A stretch of DNA of 64,000 nt, from the NCBI GenBank assembly GCA_022695795.1, contig MU404087.1, positions 310,001 through 374,000 of the forward strand, read 5' to 3'. Numbering within the stretch: position 1 is the stretch's first letter; each line of letters opens with the position of its first letter. The DNA is from Biscogniauxia marginata. Its lineage: Eukaryota > Ascomycota > Sordariomycetes > Xylariales > Xylariaceae. The notes below the pieces were generated by a model, which saw nothing but the letters and a program-made list of their open reading frames with translations, was not told the DNA's origin and made no database searches. The translations under genes were made by a program, and so were the position numbers. Positions 36,188-49,160 of the stretch are shown piece by piece.

Positions 36188-36919
36188 CCAGAGGCCAGTT
36201 TGTTTTACACGGAGACTAGTGAAAGTTGCTGAGGGTACATATGGGTGGTTTTTTCGGACGATTATTGTATGGCAGTATTATGGCGTTAGGGGGGGCCGGG
36301 GTTGGATGCGAACAGCGTCGGATAGAACACAGGGTTGGCTTTTGTTTGTTACAGTAGATACCATTTTCTATCTAGTACAGCCCGGCGGGCCTACAAGATC
36401 TATTGCATACTGTCTAGGTCTACATGCGCCTACTATCCGGCCACTACAGTTGATCTACATGACCTTGTGTGCAGGTGGTATTTCCTTCCCCAGGTATAAG
36501 CGATAGTGATCGTCGACCACGCATATGAACGTAAAGCACTTCCTGAAAACTTCTCCACCAGGTAGTAAAAGGAAAGGACCTTGTGAGACTCGTGTCGTTC
36601 GTGTTTGTGTTTCGTTTCTAATCATAGAGGTACGGTGTCACCTAGGGTTGCCACGTACATGTTTTCCAGTAGGACTGGATCACAAACGCAAGTATGCCTA
36701 GGTATGATTATAAAGAAGTATACAATGTAGAAATTATATGGGCGCTGTCCAGGTAATGTTTACCAAAACCCCCTTTCCGCCTACTTGTCCCCAAACATCG
36801 TGGGTATTCCATGCTATTTTCCCTCCCAGCATGCCTATCCAAGACCAAGCAGAAAATCACTGATAAGATCGACCTCTAACATGTGTACTTTCCATGCCAA
36901 TCACTCTTTTATCCATATC
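36188..36919. terminator. Convergent 3' region between atg3 and the purine permease gene
   Basis: 732 bp between two convergent stop codons. Short open frames exist but none is recognisable. It holds both 3' untranslated regions. Confidence 0.4.
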
Positions 36920-39085
36920 TTAGGCAAGCTTCTCCTGATCCCGGCCGACGGTAGTAGCAGTCAGCGGTTGTTCCTTGGTTGAATCAGTCGAGTTGGCCTT
37001 TGCGATCTTCTCCCGGCCCGAACTATCCGAAGCAGAGTCGCTGACAGGTAGCGGCTCGCCCCGCCAGAAATCTTTCTTGCCCTTGGAGAGGCGCACCATC
37101 CACGGCGGCAATACACCTCCGGGTATCCGCCAAGTCCAAGGGTCCTTCTGGGTCTTGTTTGGAGGCACGATTCGTCCTCCCGACGCTTTCTCGATCAGCC
37201 ACACCAGCGTGTTAATCGTGATGTAGAGACAGACGCCGGCGATAAGCCCGTTCGCAATGCTATACGTGAACGGCATTACACAGATGGTCACGAAGGCTGG
37301 TATCGCATCGCCGATATACTTCCAGTTGATCTCGGCAACTGCGGGCATCATCATCGAGCCAACGAGAACAAGCACGCAGCCAGTTGCCCAAGGAGGGATG
37401 GAGGCGAATATGGGTGCGAAGAAGACGGAGATGAAGAAACATACACCCGTCGTCATCGCAGTCAGCCCTGTCCTGCCGCCTTCTGAGATGCCCGCGCCCG
37501 ACTCGACAAACGCCGTGACAGGAGGACAGCCCAACAGTGCTCCGATGGAAATACTGATCGCATCGACCATGTATGCGATAGATGAGCCCTCGAAGTCCTC
37601 GGTGACAGGATCGATAACGTTGGCGAAATGGGCCATGGCGTACAAAGTGCCCGTGGTGTCCATTATGTCTACATAAAGAAAGGTGATCAGAGCGAGGCCG
37701 AACTGCCCTCCGTATTCAGAGATATTCCACTGCTGGGCCACCAAAGTCTTCGATATCCTGTGAAAATCAACAACCTGCTTGAAAAAGTCGAAGGAATCGT
37801 TGCCGAGCGCAGTGTACGGGAAGTAGGTGAGCGAAGTCGTGCGTGGCCACGAGATGATACTGACAAGCAGGATACCCGCGATGATGGCGCCCTTGACGCG
37901 GTACATCATTAGCATCACGGTCAGCACTATAAAGCCCAAGGTCAGTAATTAATCTACCCGAGTATAGTGACGAGATACCACAAGTATTTCAAATTCCCTA
38001 GGTAACCGGCAACCCGATCCTCAACAGGGCCGATTGAGTGTTTCGGTCTGTGTGACGAATATGCGCCTGGGGGAAGGGGGGGGGGGGGGGGGGGTTGGAT
38101 TTGCGCATGTGAATATGCTGTACATAAGCCTGAAAAATGCTTACCACCGCCGCAGAATATGCCAATCCACATTGCTGGGTTACGCATTTTTGTGCCCTCG
38201 AGACACAAGCCATCCTCGCCATAGCCTGAAGACGGGCAGCCCGCCAATACCAGCGGCGTAGACACGGCACCCTGTAGCAGGCCAATACCCTCGCTGTACG
38301 TGAAACCGATAATAGTCAAGAAGAGACCAATTCCCACGCTCGTTGCGAGCTTGATGGACCGGGGAATGGCGCGCGCGAGCCATTGGCGCATTCCAAACAA
38401 GGCGAGGGCAAAGAAAATCCACCCCTCTACGAATATCGCCGTGAGGGCGACCGAATAAGGAGTAGTTCCAGTGCCATGGACACCGACGACAGTATAGGTG
38501 AAATAGGCATTTAAGCCCATCCCAGGGGCCAAGGAGACGGGGCTGGCTATAGGTCAGCGTCCATCGCTCGAAAATGCATCAGTGCGAAGGCGAAGGTTCT
38601 CACAGATTTGCGAATAGACCCATGCAGAAAGACGACAGGGCAGAGATAGCCGCGGTTGCTGTGACCAGATCTCGCTTGACCTCGGCGACACATAGGAGAT
38701 ATTCTTCGTTCACCTTGCAATTGGGATCGTCTTGGCCACCATGACAGACACACGTACCTTTCCGATGTTATTCGCTGCCGTAGGGCCACCTATAGTTTCC
38801 AGGTCTGGGGATAGACTCACCTCCTGTTTCACTTACAATGCTGGCATTCACTGCTAGGATGTATGCCATCGCAAAGAAAGCCGCCACGCCAGCGCGGATT
38901 TCAGTGAAAAAGTGCGAGCCATTCCGCTCTCTCGGCTATGGAGTGATAGGCGTGAGTTCCTGCAAAATAGAGGTTACGCGGATTCTCAGTCGCTCTGAAC
39001 TTACGTGGCCAGACCCATCGAGCTGGAAATAACGCCCGACGGGGCTTCTCGCGATCTTCGCGTTAGTATCGTGGACCCATCCCAT
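36920..39085 (-). CDS. azgA: AzgA-type adenine/guanine/hypoxanthine permease
   Basis: Five exons (39085-39005, 38935-38821, 38757-38604, 38542-38145, 37926-36920) give 584 residues, the normal length for fungal AzgA. Introns are 69, 63, 61 and 218 bp and all phases close. The start [20 protein letters not shown] and then [20 protein letters not shown] are typical. [20 protein letters not shown] and [17 protein letters not shown] are the nucleobase-site segments of the AzgA branch of the NCS2/xanthine-uracil fold. [20 protein letters not shown] is the strongly conserved TM10 region. Two-Cys loop [10 protein letters not shown] precedes [13 protein letters not shown]. AzgA imports purines with protons at the plasma membrane. 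The C-terminal ~80 residues are polar and cytosolic. The longest intron contains a 19-G run. Confidence 0.93.
38076..38094 (+). repeat. Uninterrupted run of 19 G inside an azgA intron
   Basis: The run follows GGGGGAA, giving a G-rich stretch of about 26 bases on the plus strand (C-rich in the azgA transcript). It explains why this intron is the longest. The exact length may be affected by sequencing error. Confidence 0.85.
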
Positions 39086-40867
39086 TCTGATGGCACTCGT
39101 CTTGTGAGCACAAAGTTGTGTCTGGGGTCGAAGGCTCTTAGGGCCAGCGAGGTTTACGAGAAGTACAGCAGAAGTATAGCAGAGAGCATATGAGGGAGAT
39201 GAGCAACAAAAGAAGAAGAGATAAAAATAAAAGACGATGGCCGATCGGGTGGAGCAGGCAAGGGTTGACTCCGCGCGGTCCTCGAGAGTCTTTCGCTTCA
39301 GTGTCGATATCAAATTTACCACGCAGCAAACATTACGACGAAGCCCTTGAATACTCAAGAGATACCAAAGAATGGGACAAAGAATTATTTTATTAACAAA
39401 CTACGAGCTAGGTTAAGACCTCTTCGCGGACAATACGAACGACAAGACGCGCGACTCCGGCTGGCCTTAGCTAGTGCTTGCTAGGCTAGGGAGGCGAAGA
39501 TGGTCAGCCCAAGCTTGCATTGGTTCGCTGAGAAGTTCTGCCTACAACAAATCAAATATGATAATGTAATGCCTCACAGTCTGGCCGTTATCAGCCAAGT
39601 CCCAGCTCCGATCGTGCGCCAAGGTTGCCGTATCGGGTACCTAGTAAGCTGGCATGGCCCCGGTAAGGCGGAAAAAAGTTTTACTCGACGGCCGCTCCTA
39701 AGAGACCCGACGGAGGCGTGACGGAGGCGTGGGGAAATCAAACACCCAATGATCAAGAAAGGGACGGGAAAGGAAAAGTTACAAGCCCTGTTGAGGCAAA
39801 ATTCTCGAATGAAAGCTATAAGACATGCATCTCGTGTTAAACAGTGAGTATACCAAGACAATTCTCTACATAACCCATGGCCGAGGCATCTCGTTGAATC
39901 ATCTAACTTAGCCTAGTGTTTAAAAGATAAAAGATGGTAATAATGATAATAATGATAATAACAGTAACAGCGATAACAAGAATGATAAGACAGAGAAGGG
40001 GGGGGTCCTGGGTTATCAAAAGTGTCATCCCTGCTCGGCCCTGCCGTTGTTCGCCTATTGCCGTACATCTAGATCGCAATTCAGATTTCGGACATCGGCG
40101 TATAGAGGAGTACCGGATAAGATCTCATACAGAAACAACGAAACTCGTGGTTCAGACATGTCAGCGTAGTAGGTATTGCCGTTGGCTACTAAACCTAGAG
40201 TAGTTGGATCTGAACCTATCGCTTTAGATGAAGCCCTTGGTCGTAGACCCGAGGGCGAATGACAGGCATTTATGACATGCATTTATCACAAGTCAGTTGA
40301 TTGGTCTATTTATGTCCAGCCTTATCAACCTGTCCTGTCCGAGTTTAATATCATAGAAAGTTCAGTCCTAGCAAAAAGGTACTGTGGGGAAGGGACGAGT
40401 CGCTTAGTAAGTTTAGCCTTAGCTCAGATTTCGTCATGACCCATTCAGGCAATAGACCATCCCTCTTACAACTACCTTTTTCTTCCTTTTGGTTTTGCAG
40501 CCATTCAGTACACTTTAATATGATCGCTTTGACTTTGTTAATACATGGAATGCGAATGCGTATAAGGCGTGAGGGAGGTGTATTATTAATGGAGAGCCTG
40601 GTAGGAAAGGGCCTGTAAGAGCCTTTAACCTTAGGTACTTATTATATTCACAGGAAACTAATGGTTTTTAGAAAAGATAGTTGTTCTTAAGCAATACAGC
40701 TCAATCGGCAATGCCATCGACACGAACTAACCTAGGGAGGAGGGTATATATCTATCTCATTGACACAACTCTCCTGGCCTGATGCCAGCGAGGAGCTTGA
40801 GATGTTGGATGAACACTCGAGTCCAGCTGTGTCTAGTAATTCTCCTCACAACGAGATCGGTCTCATC
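39086..40867. other. Intergenic region upstream of azgA
   Basis: About 1.8 kb with no recognisable gene. The first few hundred bases should contain the azgA promoter. A TAA/TGA microsatellite lies at about 39935-39962. 40440-40620 has an open frame without domain features. Confidence 0.4.
39935..39962. repeat. (TAA/TGA)n microsatellite
   Basis: Repeats of the TAATGA/TAATAA type form a short trinucleotide tract. No gene overlaps it. Confidence 0.7.
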
Positions 40868-43800
40868 TACGTATCCAAGCTCTCAAACAAGAAAGATGGT
40901 TGGCCCGGCACCGCCGTTCTGGCAATAGGGGACTTCACCTCGACCTCGCCACTGTGCAGTAAGTCAATAATACCCTGTGGCTGCCTTCAGCTACCACAAC
41001 GACGTTGACGACCGCTAAACATGCTACCTGCTTCAAACCCGGCACCATAGCCATGAGGATCTTGGGCTCGTCAAACGCCAGCTTGCGTTCGAAAACGGTG
41101 CTTGCCGGCTCTCCGTCACGAAGGCGCTTCTTGAGCTGATGGTATGGCTTCCTTCATCTTGCCCACCTTCGCGATGCGGCTACCCAACTCCTTGTCGTTA
41201 CATTTCCGCATGTTGGTAGCCGAGGCCCATATCTCCCTAAGTATCTTAATGCACTCGGTTTGCCACCCAGGGAACGCCTCAATCGTGAAAATAGTAAGGT
41301 TTTTGGGCTTCTTAAGGTCGAAATGAGACTGCTTTCCTTTAGCAATCTTTTTGAATTGTGCCGCCTCAGCCGGCGTGACATCGGATTGCATTGTCTGTAC
41401 ATACCTAGGCTCGGGCTGCACTAAGAATTGCGTCAGCTTCCGACACTTCAGGCCACTGAGCGAGCTGGAATGTCTTGTTCTCGTGAAGTATTCCGAGCCA
41501 CACGTACTCAGCCCAGTGAGGAGCGATTGGCGCAAGAGAAAGGGCCTGCAGTTTGATATATCTAGACACCAGTTCCTTATTCGACGGAATGCTCGCCGCG
41601 GCACAGGCCACTCTGTATAAGTCCTCAGCATTAATCAAGTCGTAGAAGCAGGACTTCAGGGCCAATTTACGATTAGTTTCCTCGTAGTACTGCCTAGCGT
41701 CGCGCACGAGTAAGCTCATCTCGTTGTTGAAGAGCGGGTCCTCGAAAATGTTTTTCTCAACCCGGAGCTCCTGAATTTTGGTCATTTCTTCGCACCATTC
41801 CTTCAGAGCGTGTAGCCGAAGACTATTAGTCATTCTTGTCAGCCAGCAAGTTGCCTTTCTTTCACAAGACTCGCCGCGATGACTTGCATAGCATTGTCTG
41901 CGACGTCCTCCACAAAATTGGAATCCTGTATTGAGTCTCCTACATCTGCAATGGCTATGCGGGACGCATCTGCACCGTATTTCTCAAAAACTACAGCATG
42001 GTTGTGGCTAGCTTGCAGCAGGTACTATGATGCCCTTACCACCATCGAGGGTCACTACGAGAATAAGTGTCAGTAGTTGATCATTTTGATAACGTATGGT
42101 AGATAAGTCTTGAACACGTCCCAGCTTCCGAGACAACCCATTAAAAGAGAGGGAGAGAGGGAGGGGAGAGAGATATTTGGGGATGACTCACTGAAATTTC
42201 CAGTGCTCTTGGACATCTTCTCGCCGTTGAGCTGGAGATGGCCATTCGCCCGAACTGATTTAGGCCAGTATTCCCTAGGGAAGAGAGCGATGTGATTATA
42301 GAGGAAGAAGGCAAGATGGTTGTCGATCAAATCTTTGCTAGAGACTCTTATATCAAGAGTGTAAAAGTACTCGAACTCGCATCGCCTCAAGCGTCTGTCT
42401 GGGAATCTTTGACTTGGAAATGAGATTGTCGGTAATCTCTGTGCGGCAGAAAATGTAATCCCAAACCTCGCATATCATCTGTTCAGGAGCAATATCTCTA
42501 CTGCCTTTCCCCGTCCGAAGAGGTCGCCGTGGAGGTAATGAGCAACAGTGTAGTAACTCATATTGTGGAGTCACTCAGGCTTTCCAGCAGGAACTCCGGT
42601 GCCCACGGGAGAAGGGAATCATAGGCCGCACGTTCTTGCGCATGCCCATTGCTTAAGCCAGTCCAGAACCCCCAACAAAGCATTGCGCGTGTCGCTTGAG
42701 TAGGTCTCAAGACCCTTACCATCTTCATTCTTGACATGACCGGTGGCCACTGCACGCCACGAGTCCTCTCCGTAGTCGAGGTAGAACTGTTCCATTAAGA
42801 CCACAGTTCATTCATCACCACTCCTACTAACCACCTTGTTCTCGGGTTCCGCGTATTTAAAGGCAAGGCCAGCCTCTACCAGCTGCTCCCTTACTTTAGG
42901 ATTTGCGTCCGCTACCCTTTTCCCCTTAAAATCCCCTACAAGCATAGTGCTCTGGTAGAATCCCTCTTTGTAGGCTAACTCTTTAGCCTCCTTTAGCCGC
43001 TTAGCATCTTTCGGAGATGTGATCTTCATCTTCTTGACTAAGGCTGGGGCTAGTAGGTCAGAAGTAGGCGTCTGGATGACGGGGATGATTTTCAGCTCTG
43101 CCCATTCATTCTCTGTGCCGTAATAAGCAACTTTTTGGCTAGCTCTATAATCATGTCATAATCGTCAGGAGAGTCGATGGAACACGAGTCACTACGCCTG
43201 TCCCCTTGGTCTCGAGGATCGACTTCGTTGGAAGAACCCGAACTCCATCCTTGTGGAAGCTCAAGGGAGCATTCACTAGGGTACCAATGAGATCTACACC
43301 TTAGATCTCAGTTGTCTTCTCAGTAACGCCCTCGATAGCGAAGATCTCCTGGTAGGCCATGTTTTTGGCGGCCCTCTCGGTCATCAGATAACTCCTTGTC
43401 AGCGGCCTCGTAAACGCCGTAGGTGATTTTAGGCGAAACAAAGCAGGCCACTTGTCCATCCATCATCTCGGCTCGGAGCATTGCCGAAACGAGGAACACC
43501 TTAGCACCACCAGGTAGCTTGCCCTGTAGAGCCGGTTGAGCCCTGGGGGCAAAGTCGAGGATTTGCATCTTTATTCCCACTAGAATTTGCGGGTTGACGC
43601 CCTCTCCTTCGCTCCTATCGTGTCCATACAGGGCTGACCGTCAGCGATCAAGTAAATGGTATGTCGTTTTCCGTACTTGGTCTTGTTCAATTCCTTTAGT
43701 CGGATCATCTACCATCGTACAAAGGCGTCTGTTCAACGTCAGGAATCAACAATAAGCTCACTAACACAAGCCGGGGACACATACCAGAATATGGGTTTGC

Positions 43801-44141
43801 ACAAATTGCCTCCTCCAGTCGATCCCACATCCGAAGTTTCTAAGATCAAGCTTGCAAGTGGCGGAAAGTACTCGAGCCAGTAGTATTGGTCGGCAAAAAG
43901 ATGTATCTGCTGAATGGGGATGCCCATAACTTGCATGATCTGGAACTGGTACTTCATCTTGACCTACTTGGCGACGTCCTTCCCTTTTTAGCAATGAACT
44001 TGGTCACATCCTCCCACTCGACTTGGGCGATGGGGGCGGGCGTCTTGACGGGGGGCTCGTCTTCCTCCTGATCGAACCGAGCGACTCCTTGGCGAGCTTG
44101 TCAGCGGCGGCCTTGATAAGCAGGCCTGTACAGTGATATCC
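40868..44141 (-). pseudogene. Leucyl-tRNA synthetase (cytosolic type) pseudogene, 5'-truncated
   Basis: Minus-strand segments of LeuRS occur in the correct order but in shifting frames. 44141 on: YHCTGLLIKAAADKLAKE. 43950: KYQFQIMQVMGIPIQQIH and IDWRRQF. 42800: FYLDYGEDSWRAVATGH and LGVLDWLKQWACAR. 42640: SLLPWAPEFLLESLSDSTI. 42300: [19 protein letters not shown], the KMSKS active-site loop. 42000: EKYGADASRIAIAD. 41400: anticodon-binding domain. 41070: FERKLAFDEPKILMAMVPGL. 40890: the C-terminal VEVKSPIARTAVPGQPSF. Frameshifts and stops break it repeatedly. The HIGH motif exon, which should lie upstream of 44141, is absent. GT..AG introns remain (for example after KMSKSTGNF at about 42196, GTGAGT donor), so it arose by DNA duplication, not retroposition. 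A working copy must exist elsewhere. Confidence 0.92.
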
Positions 44142-45073
44142 TTGAGGCCAACTTACCTTGACTGTCCTGTCCAGAACAGAGAACCCATATTTTTTGTCCC
44201 AGGTTCAAAACGAGTCACGGAGGGGTTCTCTGCCCCTCAATCCTCATGTACAGATTAGGTATGTATGTACCTAGCACGTGCATGTAGCTCGGTAGGTACC
44301 ACCATGTTTTGCCCCCGCCTACCACCTGCCACCTGCCACACCTACCTAGGGCATAGGTAAGGTAGGTAGTGGGGTACCTGGGTATACAGGTAACAGGCAC
44401 ATTATGTAATCACCCCCTTTTTCCTTCGGTTATCACATTGAAAGGCTCTGACTTATCACGGCAGTGAAGGGAGATGGAAGACGTAAAACCTGTAGAAGGG
44501 AAGGAATTCTTGAAAGGCCGCATAGCCTCCTTCCCAGCTATGAAAATTAACATCGAAAAATGAGCTACACATATTTAGGTATCAGAACGACTTAAGCTGT
44601 AGCCAGATCTCCTGAAGCCACACGGGCCAAGGAATTCCTACACTACGGGATGAGAATGTCTAGCGTTAGAAAAGCTCAAGGCGTAGCTGAGATGGAAATA
44701 TCTAGATTCCTCTAATACCTAATCATGATCGAATGCAACTCGTGCTTGGCAGTTCCCGTATCAATTACCCCGCATGTCTACGCATCTATAGACGACTATG
44801 GCCAGGTGGTGATCCTGGGATGCAGGTCGAGATTCGATGCGGATGCTCGGTTTCCGTGCTTAACTCGGAAAACTGGTAGCTGTATGGAGCCAGGGGTTTA
44901 AATATAGGCTATAAGTCGAGGCCTGCGTGCTTATAAGCTAGCCAAAATCCCTTCTCAATCAGACGCCATGGCACACTCTCGGTCAGCTTCTGTCGATACT
45001 AGAATATCACACCATAATACCCCCTTCATTCAATATTGTCGCTAACTCCGAGCCTGAGGCCTCTTAGAACATC
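44142..45073. other. Intergenic region between two decayed genes
   Basis: No gene is recognised. 44250-44390 is dense in TACCTAGG/GGTAGGT motifs like the palindrome at 601-658. 44850-45073 is presumed promoter for the transporter that starts at 45074. Confidence 0.45.
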
Positions 45074-47941
45074 ATGGCAGTCATCGGGGCTAAGGAGGAA
45101 CACGTGAATCCTCGTTTGGCTATCATTGCGCAAGCTGATACTAAAAAATGGTACAATAAGCCTAATCTACGATATCTATATTTGGTCAGTGTGCCATGAA
45201 CACCCTGTATATGTAATACCGATATAATGGTTACGTTGCAACAGGCTCTCTAGTGACAAGTTCCGGAACTAGAGGCTACTTCTCGTCACTTGGATCTAAC
45301 CTGAGTTCTACAGATTCTCGTGCCCTGTGCCTTAGGGGTAGAATGGACATCTGGGTTTGACTCATCTATGATGAATTCCCTCCAGGTCAGCACTTGAATT
45401 ATTTTCGTCACGGCCGGAACCATGTTATACACTCAAAACGTAGTGCCGGGCCAAGTCATGTTCTTCTGCTTCTATGTCTTATAACGCCGCCGGAACCATC
45501 CCAAGACTTACCGAATAGACTACTGGCTAATTCGCAGATGTCGAGTAGGCCGTTGCTTCCTGGGTAGAATGTCCGTATTTCCCCCGATCCTATGTTAGCT
45601 GAGATATATTCGTTGACCTGGACGAGCAGACTTCGATAATCCTTCCGAGGCTAGGCTTGGTCTTCTCTCTGCCATTTACTCCCTCGGGGCGCTCATGGCT
45701 GTACGTTATTTAATGAACTATCTATCCCGTTTCCTATCATGCCTTAGGATTAGGGTAGGCTAGCTACAGCGGTCCGGTAATGATAACTGCACTGCGATAT
45801 ATGACTGCAACCCCGGCGAACCCCAAGTTTGGCTGAAGAAGTGTTGACCGAGCGGCTTTTTGACGTAGATCCCGTTCATCCCGACTGTATCACAATATCT
45901 TGGACGCCGTTGGACAATCATGTCAGCGTCGTTAGTAATGTGCATGGGCGCAGGTACGTAAGAAGAACATTCTAAGAAGGGAAGCACTAATATCTCGCAG
46001 GTCTTCAGGTATGATCCACTATATTACCATAACACATAGCATGTTGAACACGTGGGTGCAACGTGCGTACCCACGCACGTACATATAAATGCATTATTTC
46101 TTACCTAGTCTGCACAGGCGGGGGCCCGGAGTGTCGATATGTTCCTTGCCTCCCGTTGGGTCCTTGGTTTTGGCATCCCCTTTGCCATTGTCAATGCTTC
46201 ATCCTTGATCGGCGAGTTAGCCTACGAGAAAGAGCGAAGCATCATGACGAGTCTATTCAACGCCTCTTGGTTTGTAGGGGCTATAGTTGCAGCTGGTGTT
46301 ACGTACGGTACATTTCAGATGACTAGCACATGGGCATGGAGGTTGCCCTCGCTCCTTCAATTAGTACCTAGCTTATGCCAGATATGTTTCATCCCTTTCT
46401 GTCCCGAAAGCCCGCGATTCCTAATCTCGAAGGACCGGGCGGCAGAAGCAATGGAAGTACTATGGACATACCATAGCGAGGGTGAACATGGTGAAGAGTT
46501 TGTCAGACTCGAACTTGCACAGATCCAAAGCACCATTGCCCATGAAAAGGCGACAGCCAAGCCATTTGTCTGGGCTGACGTTATACGGTATGTGCCAACT
46601 AACAACGTTATATAATCTGAAGTTAATGGGATCCTAGCGATCCACCGATGAGACGACGTTTTCTCCTAGCAGCCATCATAGGCTTCTTTACCCAGTGGAG
46701 TGGTAATGGACTCCTCAGCTTCTATATGAAGAAAATCCTCAATCTTGTTGGCATTACAAACAATAGCACCGTTCAGAAAGTTATCCTAAGCAACACATGC
46801 TGGGGGTTTATTGGTATGTACCAGACTTTTTGCGCTGGTGACACTATCATAATTATTCATCTAGATGTACCCCTTTCAGTAAGTTTACGTACTGACTGAC
46901 ACTCGCTAGTACGTGTCGCGATTCCCTGACTCACTATATATCGAGATCTACTTAGTCGCGACTAAGAACTTCTTAGGTGTAAGTTTGTAGATGTAAGAAC
47001 AGCATACTAACATATACTAGAATGCTGTACCTATTGCTCTCATCGTACCACGATTTCCCCGACGCACCATGTTCTTAACCTGTACTATCGGGACAGCCGT
47101 AGTTTATACTGTTTGGACAGTCTCATCGGCACGGTTTGCTATTGAGAACTCGGCAAGGGCGGCAATCCCCGTCCTCGTATTTATATTTGTGTATTCGCCG
47201 TATGACTCTAAACCTTGGAGACCTTTACCCTCAGCTTACTTGTCTAAGTTTTTATAATTGTGGCTGGAACGCGTTGGCATATACCTATCTCGTCGAGCTT
47301 TTCCCAGTGAGTAGCAATATGATCCTTTATCAGATCATCGGCTCATATTTCCGGCTTCTACTCATTTACTTTAATTCAAAAATAAGCTTCCGCTGTCCAC
47401 TTCTCCCCGGGTCTTGCTATTTACAACTAAATACTAAGACATGACGCGGAATTGCTGATGTTAAATAGTATCAGCAACGAGCAAAGGGGATTGCCTTCGA
47501 GCAGCTCACTGTCCGCTTCGCAGTCTTTTTTAATACGTTTGTGAATCCAATAGCCTTAGACCGCATTGGCTGGAGATACTACATAGTATACTGTGTGTGG
47601 ATTGTCGTGGAAATAGCGACAGTATATCTATTATTTCCAGAGACTCATAATCGCACTCTAGAAGAGCTTTCTTTCGTAAGTGGCGCTATACCCTACATCT
47701 CGTGCTTGATCATTTTCTTGCCACACTATTGTTCTAGCTGTTCCTGGTCGGTATTGGTTGCGATGAAGACTATACTTCGGATGGTCCTGAAATCATAGTA
47801 TGTACGACTAATACATAGTAGATGTTCGAGGGCAAAGAAGTCCAGGATAAGGTACAGATTAACATCGACAAACAGCTGAATCTCGAGCTTTTAAGCAGGG
47901 ACGCAATTAATACCGTTGGTGCCGAACAGTCAAAGGTGTAA
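45074..47941 (+). pseudogene. MFS sugar transporter (lactose/hexose permease type), probably decaying
   Basis: Up to ten exons can be traced. They start MAVIGAKEEHVNPRLAIIAQ and pass through GVEWTSGFDSSMMNSLQ, RLGLLSAIYSLGALMA, VSQYLGRRWTIMSAS, FLASRWVLGFGIPFAIVNAS, FVGAIVAAGVTYGTF, CPESPRFLISKDRA, RRFLLAAIIGFFTQWSGNG, AVPIALIVPRFPRRTMF, AYTYLVELFP and RAKGIAFEQLTVRFAVFFN. The end is FPETHNRTLEELSF, the family PETKGxxLEE motif. Most introns have sound GT..AG ends and correct phases. Two places fail: the exon linking SLQ to DFDNPSEARLG (about 45540-45650) cannot be joined in frame, and an extra G at 46813 before the GTATGT donor puts the next exon (AVPIALIV, from 47021) out of frame. An unseen micro-exon or sequencing error could rescue it, so loss of function is likely but not certain. 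Confidence 0.75.
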
Positions 47942-48119
47942 ATAACGGCTCGGGAAGAACCTTGGACGGAATCTATTACTTGCCCTTTAAGCACTCACAA
48001 TGGCATCGATCACATTAAACAGGAAATGAGGCACATAAGGAAGGACAATTTAGGTATGCGGTGATTACGTAAATTTAGCCCGAATCATGCATGTTCTCTA
48101 TAGAATAATGTAATGAATG

Positions 48120-49160
48120 CAAGGTTGTGAAATTAGTTTTGAGTTTTTAGTTTTTTTTTTAATTATTAACTAACTTGCTAGACTTATAAACCAGAACAAG
48201 AGAAAAGAGGTTAGAGGAATGGTTTATTACTTAAATAAGTCATGACAAAATTTAAACTAAAGTTAAATTCAAGGTTGTAATTTAAGTCACTAGTTTAAAT
48301 CACATTTTAAATATTTAATTAACTAAGCTAGTCTTAGTTATTATAATAGCTTAATTTAAGTTAATTTAAGTATTTAAGTTAATATTTAAATTAATTTAAA
48401 ACTTATTAAAATGATTATTTTAGCTTTTTTCTTTTCGTTTTTAATAAATTATTATTATTATTATTATTAAAATTTTATTTAAAAAGTCATGAATTTTTTA
48501 ATTATTAAGTTTAATTATATATATTACTTGAATTTTTAATTTTTAAAAAATTAAAATTAAAATGTTAATAACCTTTTATTTTATTAAATTATATTAAAAT
48601 AACTTAAAAACAATTTACTTTAAATAAAGCTAATAATTAATTTTAAACGAATTAGTATTTTATATAATTATAAAAACTTTATATGTGCCTTTTTTTATTT
48701 TTTAGTTATGTTTTAGTTTTTTTTAAAAGTTTTAAATATTTAAAAAGCTAAGTTAATTTATAAAATAAGAAACTTATATAATAATTAAATTTTTAAGTTA
48801 TTTTAATTTAAGTTTTTTTAAATAATTCGATTTTATAAGTTTATTAAACTTTAAATAAACTGAAAAATCGATAATAATATTATTATTATCGATAAAATTT
48901 AAATAAAATTTAAATAAGAAATTAATATTTAATTAATTATAATTATAATTATAAATATTGTTTATTTTATTATTTAAATTTTAAATTCTCGTTTTTAATA
49001 AGTTAACTTATAAACTTATTTATATATATATAATATAAATATAAAAATATTAATTAAACGTGAATTTTTTAATGTTTAATATTCTTTTTTAATAATTTTT
49101 AATTATTAATTAGTTTTCTTTATTAAAATAACTTTTAAGTTTATTTATATATTTAATTTA
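48120..49160. repeat. A/T-rich block with two hAT-like termini
   Basis: CAAGGTTGTGAAATTAG at 48120 and CAAGGTTGTAATTTAAGTCAC at 48270 both resemble the left end of the hAT-like MITEs (CAGGGTTGTGATTTTAGTCAC at 60042). They face the same way, suggesting one element inserted beside or within another. Right ends could not be found. The rest is RIP debris. Confidence 0.5.
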
